The notes below the pieces were generated by a model, which was not told where the DNA came from, did not search any database, and worked only from the letters and a program-made list of their open reading frames with translations. The position numbers and the translations under genes were made by a program. From Lactobacillus sp. (GTDB taxonomy: Bacteria; Bacillota; Bacilli; Lactobacillales; Lactobacillaceae), in NCBI GenBank assembly GCA_022651245.1, contig JALCQM010000007.1, forward strand, positions 1-64,000: a DNA stretch of 64,000 nt, in the 5' to 3' direction. Positions 42,001-49,755 of the stretch are shown here, piece after piece (the first letter of the stretch is position 1; each line of letters starts with the position of its first letter).

Positions 42001-42051
42001 ACTAACAAAAAAGACCTCGGCGCAAAAACTCGACGAGGTCTTTTTGTTAGT
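42001..42051 (-). terminator. terminator of hflX
   Basis: Minus-strand ACTAACAAAAAGACCTCG pairs with CGAGGTCTTTTTTGTTAGT. The hairpin overlaps the hflX stop codon and ends in a T-run. Confidence 0.88.
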
Positions 42052-43324
42052 CTTCGGTGAGGTACTCACGTAGTTGACCAGCTTGGATCGGGTTGACTGT
42101 GGTGGTGATCTTCGTTCCGGTTTCGGTGTAGTCTGTGGCGCTAACACTGGTTTCGCGGTTGATGAAGTCAACGACGGCGCCTTTTGCAAAGGGGATCAAG
42201 TAGGTGTTGGTTTGATCTTGGGCGAACAAGCGCGCCTTGAGTAACTCGGTAAGCTTTTCCAAGGAGGCGTGATCGCGGGCGGAATAGATCAAGTCATCGC
42301 CGTTGACCTCGGGGTAATGTGCACCTTCACGTAAGTCGGCTTTGTTGTAGGCGACGATCATCGGGATGTCGTGCACCCCGACGTCTGCCAAGGTCTTTTG
42401 CGTGACGGCCATCATTTCCGGATAGTGTTCGTCGGAATAATCGACCACTTGGATCAAAACGTCTGCATTGGCGGCTTCGGCCAAGGTCGCCTTGAAGGCG
42501 TCGACTAGCGTGTGGGGCAACTTGGAGACGAACCCGACGGTGTCAGAAAGCAAAAACTTGCGGTTGTCGGGTAACGTGATCTGGCGAACCGAGGTGTCCA
42601 AGGTGGCGAACAGCATGTCTTTTTCGAAGACTTGCTTAGTTTCTGGATGCTCGGCGAACAGTTCGAGCAAACCGTTCATGGTGGTCGACTTGCCAGCGTT
42701 GGTGTAGCCGACTAAAGCGACGGTCGGCAAGGCCTTGTCGTCGCGTTGCGCGCGGCGAACGGTTTCGCCGACATCGGCTTCTTTCAGTTCCCGGCGCAAG
42801 CGGGCGATGCGCTTGTTCAGCACGCGGCGATCCATTTCCAACTTGGTTTCGCCGGCCCCACGGTTGGCGAGACCGCCACCGCCACCTTGCTGGTCGAGTT
42901 TATTGGCACTTGGATGCAAACGCGGTAAGGCATATTGCAGCTGGGCGATCTCGACTTGCATTTTGGCCGCCTTGGATTGTGCCCGGTTGGCGAAGATCTC
43001 CAAGATCAGCTGCGTCCGATCGACGATGTGCAGCTTGGTTTCACGCTCCAAATTGCGCAGCTGTGACGGCGATAGCTCATCGTTGACCAAAACGGTGGTG
43101 GCACCGTGGGCGTTCGCTAATTCACGGATCTCGTCGACTTTACCGCTACCGAAGTAAAAGGCGGCTGTCGAGCGATCGAGGTTTTGGCGCAGTTCGCCGA
43201 CGACAGCGTAATTGTTGGCCTTAGCCAATTCGACTAGTTCGGTCATGGTGTAATCAAAATCGTCCTTGCCGCGAGAAATGCCGCTGACGAGGACTTTTTC
43301 AGGTTGTTGGTGTAAGTCTTGCAT
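42047..43324 (-). CDS. hflX: ribosome-associated GTPase HflX
   Basis: A 425-residue GTPase that splits stalled or hibernating ribosomes under stress. The N-terminal HflX domain (about 10-180) contains ATTVLVNDELSPSQLRNLE and the glycine-rich KLDQQGGGGGLANRGAGETKLE linker. The G domain has G1 GYTNAGKST (about 203), switch and DTVGF, and NKAD. The start at ATG 43324 follows AAGGAG; nine upstream codons are open but lack a site. Upstream sequence contains a small CGCACC/GGTGCG hairpin. A TnpB gene is inserted divergently upstream. Confidence 0.95.
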   Translation of the reverse strand: MQDLHQQPEKVLVSGISRGKDDFDYTMTELVELAKANNYAVVGELRQNLDRSTAAFYFGSGKVDEIRELANAHGATTVLVNDELSPSQLRNLERETKLHIVDRTQLILEIFANRAQSKAAKMQVEIAQLQYALPRLHPSANKLDQQGGGGGLANRGAGETKLEMDRRVLNKRIARLRRELKEADVGETVRRAQRDDKALPTVALVGYTNAGKSTTMNGLLELFAEHPETKQVFEKDMLFATLDTSVRQITLPDNRKFLLSDTVGFVSKLPHTLVDAFKATLAEAANADVLIQVVDYSDEHYPEMMAVTQKTLADVGVHDIPMIVAYNKADLREGAHYPEVNGDDLIYSARDHASLEKLTELLKARLFAQDQTNTYLIPFAKGAVVDFINRETSVSATDYTETGTKITTTVNPIQAGQLREYLTED

Positions 43325-43439
43325 AAAACTCCTTAATGGCGCACCACGCAAATAGGTGCGTCTGACGTGGGGAAACTATCTTGCCCAGCCGGCAAACTTC
43401 AAGCGTAAGTAGCGCATGCGGCTGTATATACCCTGCCAG

Positions 43440-43477
43440 CCAATTCCTCTCGGTAATTGATTGCCGAGAGGAATTGG
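43440..43477. repeat. 14-bp perfect hairpin between hflX and tnpB
   Basis: CCAATTCCTCTCGG and CCGAGAGGAATTGG flank a 10-base loop. No T-run follows on either strand, so it is not an obvious terminator. It may be a left-end hairpin of the IS200/IS605-like element or a regulatory hairpin. Confidence 0.55.
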
Positions 43478-43544
43478 CGTTTAGGTAGGGCATTATCATG
43501 GCTTTTTTAGAATAATTATTTTTTGAAAAGTAAGCGAGTTTAGC

Positions 43545-43572
43545 TTGACTAGGGAACGTACGTTTGTTATCT
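43545..43572 (+). promoter_or_regulatory. tnpB promoter
   Basis: TTGACT (43545-43550) and TTATCT (43567-43572) with 16-base spacing. Confidence 0.6.
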
Positions 43573-43599
43573 TCTGGGTACACGGGAGGTGACGTGACA

Positions 43600-44895
43600 A
43601 TGAAGCCGAAATCAGTTGATAAAGCCAGGAAACCGCGCTTTGCCAAACTTGACTATCACTTTGGCATCAAGCTTGTGGCTTTCCCTAGTGCCGATCAAAA
43701 GACCACGATACGCCACAATTCTGATGCTGCTAGGTTCGTCTACAATGAATTCGTTGCGCTTGGTCGAGAAGCTTGGCACTTACGACGTTTAGAGAAGAGC
43801 CTATTTCAAAATCAAGCGTGCTCGACTAATCCAGGTTGGTTTGAACAACCGATCAAATTAGTTGCCGCAAGACTGGCAGTGATTGGTGACCAACTTTACA
43901 ATCCAACCCATTTGAAACGCCGCTTTAAGTGGCTGGATAAGAACAAGCGGTTAGATTCAATGATGTTTTACGCGACGTTAAATTTCTATCGCGCTAGTTG
44001 GCACATGTTTCGTCAAATTCACTCTGCTGGTGTTCCTAAATTTCACAAGAAGTCAGACCGCCAACGCTACTCAACGTTAAAAACAAACAACAATATTCGC
44101 ATATTAGACCAAAAGCATTTACAGATTCCTAAGCTTGGCAAGATTCGAGTGGTTAAATTGCCAGATTGGTTGCTAAACCGCACCGATATCGAAATCGGCG
44201 GCGCCGCCGTGAAGATGGATGCCATTGGTCGCTACTCGATTTCACTAACCTTGGGTTCAGAACAGGCGTTTAAGGACGCATTACCGAAGACCGGTTCTAA
44301 AGTTGGCATCGACGTTAACGTTGAGAATTTGCTTACTGACTCGTTTGGTGAGGTCGTTGAGAACCCTCGCTTCTACCAGAAACAGTTACAGCGACTCCAT
44401 CGTGAACAACGTAAGCTAGGTAAGCGTGCCGCTCGCGCGAAGCAAGAACACCGGCCACTGCGAATGGCCAAGAATTATCAAAAGCAACGCCAGGTCGTCG
44501 CCTCCCTTCACCGGCGCGTTTATAACCAACGTCAAAATTTCTTGCATCTTGTTTCCACGGCATTGATCAAGAACCACGATCTCGTCGTGGTGGAGAAGTT
44601 GCAAGGAAAGAATCTGCTTAAAAATCACGCCTTGGCGCAACGGCTCCAAGATGTCGGCTGGGGCATCTTATTTGAAAATCTTGCTTATAAGGCCGAACTC
44701 TATGGCAAGGGATTTGTGCAAGTCGATCCGAGATTGACCACCCAAACTTGTCACCGGTGTGGTTTTGTGATGGGGCGGGCTGGCACGCGTAAGTTGACCT
44801 TGGCAGACCGAATTTGGGTGTGTCCACAATGCCAAACTAAGCATGTGCGTGACCATAACGCGGCGATTAACATTTTGAACAAAGCAGTAGCGTAA
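43600..44895 (+). CDS. tnpB: RNA-guided endonuclease TnpB
   Basis: A 431-residue TnpB. The N-terminal wedge/REC region is about 1-220. The RuvC-like active site is intact by eye: D in GIDVNVENLLT (about 237), E in VVVEKLQGKNL (about 331) and D in VRDHNAAINIL (about 418). The four-Cys zinc finger (CHRCG and CPQC, about 384-410) is complete. TnpB cuts DNA using an omega-RNA from the element's right end and needs a transposon-adjacent motif. ATG 43600 is used, ten bases after GGGAGG; a GTG at 43594 is an alternative. With no TnpA it cannot move by itself. It appears functional rather than decayed. Confidence 0.92.
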   Translation: MKPKSVDKARKPRFAKLDYHFGIKLVAFPSADQKTTIRHNSDAARFVYNEFVALGREAWHLRRLEKSLFQNQACSTNPGWFEQPIKLVAARLAVIGDQLYNPTHLKRRFKWLDKNKRLDSMMFYATLNFYRASWHMFRQIHSAGVPKFHKKSDRQRYSTLKTNNNIRILDQKHLQIPKLGKIRVVKLPDWLLNRTDIEIGGAAVKMDAIGRYSISLTLGSEQAFKDALPKTGSKVGIDVNVENLLTDSFGEVVENPRFYQKQLQRLHREQRKLGKRAARAKQEHRPLRMAKNYQKQRQVVASLHRRVYNQRQNFLHLVSTALIKNHDLVVVEKLQGKNLLKNHALAQRLQDVGWGILFENLAYKAELYGKGFVQVDPRLTTQTCHRCGFVMGRAGTRKLTLADRIWVCPQCQTKHVRDHNAAINILNKAVA

Positions 44896-45069
44896 CCATT
44901 TGGGGCGCGGCAACCTGCCTCGTGAGTTTGGGAACTCCTGACTTGGAGATCGCTAGTCAGCATGCATAGTGATTTCTGTCTCAGACTATCCAAATAAATT
45001 ATGATCGCCTTAGAGGTTACGAGGGCTAAGGCACTTACAAGCCTGCGAATTTATTCGCGGGTGGTTAAC
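44870..45069 (+). ncRNA. probable omega-RNA region of TnpB
   Basis: The sequence from the tnpB 3' end through the element's right end is where omega-RNA is encoded in this family. It contains CTTGGAGATCGCTAGTCAG-like paired stretches and ends with the hairpin GCGAAT/ATTCGC (45047-45060) followed by GGGTGGTTAAC. The guide would be the bases after the right end (about 45070 on). Inferred from family architecture. Confidence 0.5.
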
Positions 45070-45194
45070 TCCCTTCATTATCAATTACGTTCAGTGTAAC
45101 ATGTGACCGCAAACGTGCCTAGCGTTGACGTGGGGAGTGGTAAAATGCCCAAAGATTTAGGTGGCGGGTGCAGCAGACATACATCTATGCGCAG

Positions 45195-45247
45195 AAAACC
45201 CCTGTCGGGGACAATCCACAAAGTTTTGGGATTGGCTCGGCAGGGGT
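45195..45247 (-). terminator. terminator of the iron-uptake operon
   Basis: Minus strand ACCCCTG..CAATCCC pairs with GGATTG..CAGGGGT, followed by TTTTC. Confidence 0.75.
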
Positions 45248-45267
45248 CTGTGACTGGTGGCTAACGT

Positions 45268-46206
45268 TTAGTTTTGTTTCAGCATGGTCGTGGTGATCAG
45301 CTTGACTTGGCCCTTCAAGGCGTAAGGGTCGGAGTAGTACATCTTGTTGAACGGTAAGGACACGACGTGGTTATTCTTGACGGCTGCCAGGCCTTGCCAG
45401 ACGGGGTTACCTTTCATATCGTCGATGGCTTGATCGTTGCCGGTTGCCGTGGCGGTCGTGTTGGAGAAGAACAGCCAATCTCCTGCGTAGGTCGGCAGCG
45501 ACTCAGTCGAGATCTGCTTGTAACCTGCACCGTCTTGCACTTTTTGGCCTTCTGTGGTGAGCTTGAAGCCCATTAAGGTGACTAAGGCCTCGCCACCGCG
45601 ACCCCAGCTGGACCCGTCGACGTAAAGCTTGTTGCTTTGCATGTCGAACAGGCTGATGGTGGTCTTGCTTGGCGTGATGCCGGCCTTCGTCAACTTGGTA
45701 GTTGCTTGTTTAGCAGTGGTTTTCAGCGCGGTCGTGACCTTTTTGGCCTGCGCTTTGCGGTTCAGTAAGTCGCCGAACTTGGTTAAGGTTTGGTAGGCGT
45801 CGCCGGTACTGCCGAAGGGGATGTAGAGGACCGGAGCGATGTCTTTGAGTTTCTTGACGTCGCCTTCGTTGCAGGTGACGATCAAGTCGGGCTTGAGTTT
45901 CAGGATCGCTTCGGCGTTCATGGCGTTGCCTAGGTCCTTGATGCCTTTGGTGTCAGTTTTGCTCAACCAAGGGCTTTGGAGGTCCAAGCTCGTGGCGCCG
46001 ACCACGTGCACGCCCAGAGACAGCAGTTCTGGGGAATAGACGGTCGAGACGACGCGCTTGGGGTGCGTCGGGATCTTGACGTTGCCTGTGGTGGTTTTAA
46101 CGACGCGGGTGGCGGCGCTAGAACTCGTGGCGGCAGATTTGGTTTGACCACAGCCCGCGAGGATAAGACCGGCGACAGCGGCGATGAGTAAGAATCCTTT
46201 TTTCAT
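45268..46206 (-). CDS. iron-siderophore (FepB/FhuD-type) substrate-binding lipoprotein
   Basis: A 312-residue periplasmic-binding-protein-type lipoprotein (cluster with Fe3+-siderophore, haem and cobalamin binders). Lipobox LILAGC (Cys about 19). The signature HPKRVVSTVYSPELLSLGV (about 49-67) and AILKLKPDLIVTC are typical. AAGGAG lies upstream of ATG 46206; a TTG two codons upstream is less likely. It is the last gene of the operon, after two permeases and an ATPase. The ligand, siderophore or haem, is not identifiable here. Confidence 0.9.
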   Translation of the reverse strand: MKKGFLLIAAVAGLILAGCGQTKSAATSSSAATRVVKTTTGNVKIPTHPKRVVSTVYSPELLSLGVHVVGATSLDLQSPWLSKTDTKGIKDLGNAMNAEAILKLKPDLIVTCNEGDVKKLKDIAPVLYIPFGSTGDAYQTLTKFGDLLNRKAQAKKVTTALKTTAKQATTKLTKAGITPSKTTISLFDMQSNKLYVDGSSWGRGGEALVTLMGFKLTTEGQKVQDGAGYKQISTESLPTYAGDWLFFSNTTATATGNDQAIDDMKGNPVWQGLAAVKNNHVVSLPFNKMYYSDPYALKGQVKLITTTMLKQN

Positions 46207-46220
46207 AGACAAAACGCTCC

Positions 46221-47204
46221 TTATTGGCGAAAAAGTAAAAAGAGAAAGTATGGCATCGTAATAACGGCAATGACCAAGCCGACGGGTAAGACGGAAGGCA
46301 AAAATACATTGTTCGCCACGATGGTTGCAAGCAGCATGAGCGCTTCACCGACCATGATCGTGACAGGTAAAAGGGCGGCAAAGCGGTGTCCGCACCAATG
46401 CTTGGCGATGTTTGGCGCCATGAGGCCGACCAGGCTGATCGCCCCGCCGACAGCTACGGCCACCGCTGCTAAGGCGATAGCCAGCAGTAAGGCGCCACGC
46501 TTGACTCGCGCGACGTTGACGCCGCTGGCGGCGGCCATGTCATCGCCGAGCACCAGCATGCCTAATGGCCGCGTCATGGCGGCAACGATTCCGATCAAGA
46601 GAATCGCGGCGATGCCGTAGTGGCCTAAAAACGCCCAATCGATATTCCAAAAGCTGCCGGATAGCCATACGAGCACGCGGTCGAAGTCAAAACTGTTCAT
46701 ATTGAGCTGGAGCATCAAGATCACGCCGTTCAACAAGGCGGTCAAGGCGACCCCGCGCAGTAGCAGTTGCAAGCGACTCCCTGTGCCGCGTTGGCCGGCA
46801 ACGATCGCTAGGCTCAAACACGCGCCTAGCAATGCCGCTACGGGCAGCCACGTGTCGGTCGAAAAGCCGTGGCGACCCGCGCCTAAAGTGATCAATAAGA
46901 CAGCGCCAAGGCTGGCGCCGGCGTTGACCCCGAGAATACTGGAATCGACTAAGGGGTTGTGCGTCAGCACCTGCAGCAACAAGCCGCTGACGGCGAGGCA
47001 AGCACCGGTAATCAGCGCGGCGACAACGTAGGGGAGGCGCATTTTCCACACAACGATGGTGGCGATGCGATCGTGACTGCCGAATAAGCCGGCTAAAACT
47101 TGGCTCAAGCTGAGGTGAATGTCACCGAGGCTGAGGAGCAATAGCGTCAAGCCGAGCATCACGACGGTAGTCAAGGCCCAGCCCAAGAATGCTTTTTTGG
47201 TCAT
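46221..47204 (-). CDS. FecCD-family iron-complex permease 2
   Basis: A 327-residue permease with about nine to ten hydrophobic segments of the BtuC/FecCD type. RLPYVVAALITGACLAVSGLLLQ and NPLVDSSILGVNAGAS are the family motifs, and GAISLVGLMAPNIAKHWCG is the coupling helix region. Its ATG at 47204 overlaps the stop of the preceding permease by four bases (ATGA). Confidence 0.93.
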   Translation of the reverse strand: MTKKAFLGWALTTVVMLGLTLLLLSLGDIHLSLSQVLAGLFGSHDRIATIVVWKMRLPYVVAALITGACLAVSGLLLQVLTHNPLVDSSILGVNAGASLGAVLLITLGAGRHGFSTDTWLPVAALLGACLSLAIVAGQRGTGSRLQLLLRGVALTALLNGVILMLQLNMNSFDFDRVLVWLSGSFWNIDWAFLGHYGIAAILLIGIVAAMTRPLGMLVLGDDMAAASGVNVARVKRGALLLAIALAAVAVAVGGAISLVGLMAPNIAKHWCGHRFAALLPVTIMVGEALMLLATIVANNVFLPSVLPVGLVIAVITMPYFLFLLFRQ

Positions 47205-48178
47205 AGGCGTTGCCCCCGGGGATGAGAAAGAATAATGAATAAGAAGCAGCCGCCACAGATCGCACTTAAAGCCGACAAGGGCAACTCGTTAGGGGCAGCT
47301 AGCGTCTTGGCCAAAATATCGACGACCAACATGAAGGCGGCACCGCCAAGCATCGTCGGCGCCACGTTTTTTTCGAAGCGGTCGGGGTGGAGGTAGGCGA
47401 TCACCTGCGGGACGCCGAGCCCGACGAAGCCGATATTGCCTGCGATTGCAACGGCGATGCCGGCACAGATCACGACCAAGATGGCGGCGAGCAGGCGCAC
47501 GCGGCTGGGATCGACGCCGAGGCTGCGGGCAGTGGTGTCATCCAGGACCATCAAGGAGAGTTCCTTGTGGGCGAGTAAGGTGATGACCAGCACAAGCACC
47601 AAGCCGGCGCAGGCGAGTAGCGCTTGGCTGCGCGTCGCGCCGGTGAAGCCGCCGACTAACAAATTGCGAAACTGCGCGGTGCTGTTGGTCAGCAAGCCCA
47701 CGGCGTACGACAAACAGGTGATCAAGCTGGACAAGACGGTGCCGCCTAAGATGAAGCGCAATACATCGAGCGCGCCGCGGCGCATCGCCAAGGCTAAGAC
47801 GCCTAAAAAGGCGATCGCTGCACCCAATAAGCTGAGCCATAAGGTGTTGATAATGTTCAGCGATAAGCCGCCTAGTGCGCCGAGCATCAACAGCAGCGTG
47901 GCCCCGGCATTGACGCCGAGGATCGACGGGTCTGCGATCGGGTTGCGCGACAGCCCTTGCATCAGTTGCCCGGCATATGCCAGCAAGGCGCCGACAGCCG
48001 CCGCCGCAAGCGCACGCGGCAGCCGAATGCTCCACATGATCGGCGTGACGAGCTTGCGGGTCGTCCATAAGGCACTCGGCGCATACCAGTGCACCCCAGC
48101 ACTAAGGCTGATCGTGGCCAACACGAGCACGGCCGCCAAGAGCCCGGCGTTCAGGGCCCATGACCGGCTGCGCATCAT
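47201..48178 (-). CDS. FecCD-family iron-complex permease 1
   Basis: A 325-residue paralogue of the next permease, with RLPRALAAAAVGALLAYAGQLMQGLSRNPIADPSILGVNAGAT conserved blocks and GNIGFVGLGVPQVIAYL near the coupling helices. I choose ATG 48178, which overlaps the ATPase stop (ATGA); upstream codons would overlap further. The two permeases should form a heterodimer. Confidence 0.92.
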   Translation of the reverse strand: MMRSRSWALNAGLLAAVLVLATISLSAGVHWYAPSALWTTRKLVTPIMWSIRLPRALAAAAVGALLAYAGQLMQGLSRNPIADPSILGVNAGATLLLMLGALGGLSLNIINTLWLSLLGAAIAFLGVLALAMRRGALDVLRFILGGTVLSSLITCLSYAVGLLTNSTAQFRNLLVGGFTGATRSQALLACAGLVLVLVITLLAHKELSLMVLDDTTARSLGVDPSRVRLLAAILVVICAGIAVAIAGNIGFVGLGVPQVIAYLHPDRFEKNVAPTMLGGAAFMLVVDILAKTLAAPNELPLSALSAICGGCFLFIILSHPRGQRL

Positions 48179-48969
48179 GCGCCTACCAGCGTCTGGCAAT
48201 TCAATAATTGCGGGTAATCGCAGTCGGTTGGCGTGACCACTTCGGCACTAACTTGGAACACATCAGCGAGTAGTGGCGCGGTCAAAACGGCCTTGGGGGT
48301 GCCGGTAGCAACGACTTGGCCAGCGCGCAAGCAGAGCAGTTGGTCACAGTAGCGTGCGGCTTGATTAAGGTCGTGTAGCACCACGATCACCGTTTTGTTG
48401 GCGGCTTGGTTCAGGTGTTGCATCAGGTTCAAGACATCGAGCTGATGCGTGAGGTCTAAGTAAGTGGTCGGCTCGTCGAGCATGATGATCGGGCTGTCAT
48501 GTGCGAGCGTCATCGCGATCAGCGCCCGTTGGCGTTGGCCGCCAGAAAGACTGGCTAAGGGGCGATTGGCGAGGTCGGCGACTTTGGCTTGGACTAAGGC
48601 CGCCCGAACCTGGGCCTCTTCTTGCGGGTCTTGGCCAAAGATGCCGCGGTGATAGGCGTAACGCCCTAGCTTGACTAACGTGGCCACCGTCAAGTCGCCA
48701 GGGACATCAGGGGCCTGCGCCAGGTAGGCGAGTTCTTTGGCTAAGGCTTTGGGCGATAGGCTGGCTTGGGCTTGGCCGTTGATCGTGATCTGGCCGTTGC
48801 GGATGGGGTTGATCCCGGCGAGGGCTTTCAGTAAGGTCGATTTGCCACTGCCGTTAGGCCCGATCAAGCCGGTGATCTGACCGGCTGGGACGTGTAGGGA
48901 TTGGTGATCGAGGATCGTTTTGCGACCATAGCCGACGACCAGGTCTTCACCTGCTAAGGCATCAGTCAT
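48175..48969 (-). CDS. iron-complex ABC transporter ATPase (FepC-like)
   Basis: A 264-residue ATPase with Walker A GPNGSGKST (about 37-45), signature LSGGQRQR (about 135), Walker B IIMLDEPTTYLDL and H-loop VLHDLNQA. It has its own GGAGGTG ribosome site seven bases before ATG 48969, so it is translated as a separate protein even though the frame is open far upstream into the flavodoxin-like gene. It energises the two FecCD permeases. Confidence 0.92.
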   Translation of the reverse strand: MTDALAGEDLVVGYGRKTILDHQSLHVPAGQITGLIGPNGSGKSTLLKALAGINPIRNGQITINGQAQASLSPKALAKELAYLAQAPDVPGDLTVATLVKLGRYAYHRGIFGQDPQEEAQVRAALVQAKVADLANRPLASLSGGQRQRALIAMTLAHDSPIIMLDEPTTYLDLTHQLDVLNLMQHLNQAANKTVIVVLHDLNQAARYCDQLLCLRAGQVVATGTPKAVLTAPLLADVFQVSAEVVTPTDCDYPQLLNCQTLVGA

Positions 48970-49467
48970 AGGGCACCTCCTGCAATTGCTGTTGAAATGG
49001 CGCGAGGGTGGTCGGGGGTAGTCTTGGGGACGCTGGACGATGCTGGTATCGACCACGAAGGTGTCTTGGTAGTCAAGTTTCAAAAAGTCGGCCAGCTGTG
49101 CGATCGCCGGGGTAATCCCGGGTGCCGTGGTGGCCGGGTCTTGAGTCCCGTCGATCAGAACATAGGTGGGAATATGGCTAAAGTCGAGCTGTTGGGCCAC
49201 CAACGTGCAGCGGTCTAAGAACGTCTTCAAGAGGCCGGTCATGTCTGACCAATAAACCGGCGTGCCGATCAACAGCGCGTCACAGTGCGCGATCGTTTGC
49301 GCCAGCGCGAAGAAGTCGTCAGCTTGATGGTTATGCTGGCCTAATTGCGCGATGTGATAGTTGACGAGCGGCCAGTCAGTGTAAGGACGATCGGTCAGAA
49401 GGTACTGCGCAAGGGACGCGGTGTGGCCTTTGGCATTTGGACTCCCATTTAAAAATCCCCATGACAT
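48962..49467 (-). pseudogene. flavodoxin-like NAD(P)H:FMN oxidoreductase, probable frameshift near its end
   Basis: A flavodoxin-fold protein with the phosphate loop NGSPNAKGHTASL (about 7-19), GTPVYWSDMTGLLKTFLDR and LIDGTQDP, most like iron-reducing NADPH-dependent FMN reductases. ATG 49467 follows GGAGGG. As given, the frame does not stop but runs into the ATPase frame, giving an apparent 433-residue fusion. One extra base in the C5 run (complement of GGGGG at 49014-49018) would instead give a protein of 168 residues ending FQQQLQEVPYD, with its stop overlapping the ATPase start by eight bases, a normal operon layout. So this is a homopolymer indel (natural or a sequencing error) or programmed slippage. 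The N-terminal 150 residues are intact, so activity may remain. Confidence 0.7.
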
Positions 49468-49513
49468 GATCATTCCCTCCTTTTTGTGAAAATTAAATGA
49501 CAATGTAGTGTGA

Positions 49514-49542
49514 ATTATATGGCAATTCTTAGAGCGAGACAA
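49514..49542 (-). promoter_or_regulatory. promoter of the iron-uptake operon
   Basis: Minus strand TTGTCT (49542-49537), 17 bases, consensus TATAAT (49519-49514). GAATT/AATTC forms an inverted repeat around the -10. I see no clear Fur box, though iron control is expected. Confidence 0.7.
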
Positions 49543-49703
49543 GCGGCGATTGGCCAAATAATGTCCCGGTACCGCTTGCAAACGTTGCCGTGACTAGCAT
49601 AGCAGGCTAAACAGAAAAGCACAACTTTTTTTGTTCAATAACAGTTTTGTCCGTTTTAATAATACTCATTCTAATTTATACCGTGTGTTATGATGTGGCG
49701 CGA

Positions 49704-49747
49704 CAAAAAAACACCTGGCTAAACCCGGGTGCGGGTTTAGCCAGGCG
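49704..49747 (-). terminator. terminator of the APC permease gene
   Basis: Minus strand GCCTGGCTAAACCC pairs with GGGTTTAGCCAGG, then GTGTTTTTTT. Confidence 0.93.
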
Positions 49748-49755
49748 CTTGATGG

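Larger units (their letters stand above)
43545..45069 (+). mobile_element. solitary TnpB element of the IS200/IS605 superfamily (approximate ends)
   Basis: One tnpB gene without tnpA, plus a structured right end. Boundaries are estimates: the right end is placed after the TGCGAAT/ATTCGC hairpin and GGTGGTTAAC because many related elements end soon after such a hairpin. The left boundary could lie anywhere between about 43430 and 43545. Lower GC than the neighbours supports acquisition. Confidence 0.6.

Noticed and set aside
48175-49467. Single 430-residue flavodoxin-ABC ATPase fusion protein as the annotation
   Set aside because: The ATPase has its own strong ribosome site and ATG, and a one-base change in a C-run restores two normal overlapping genes.
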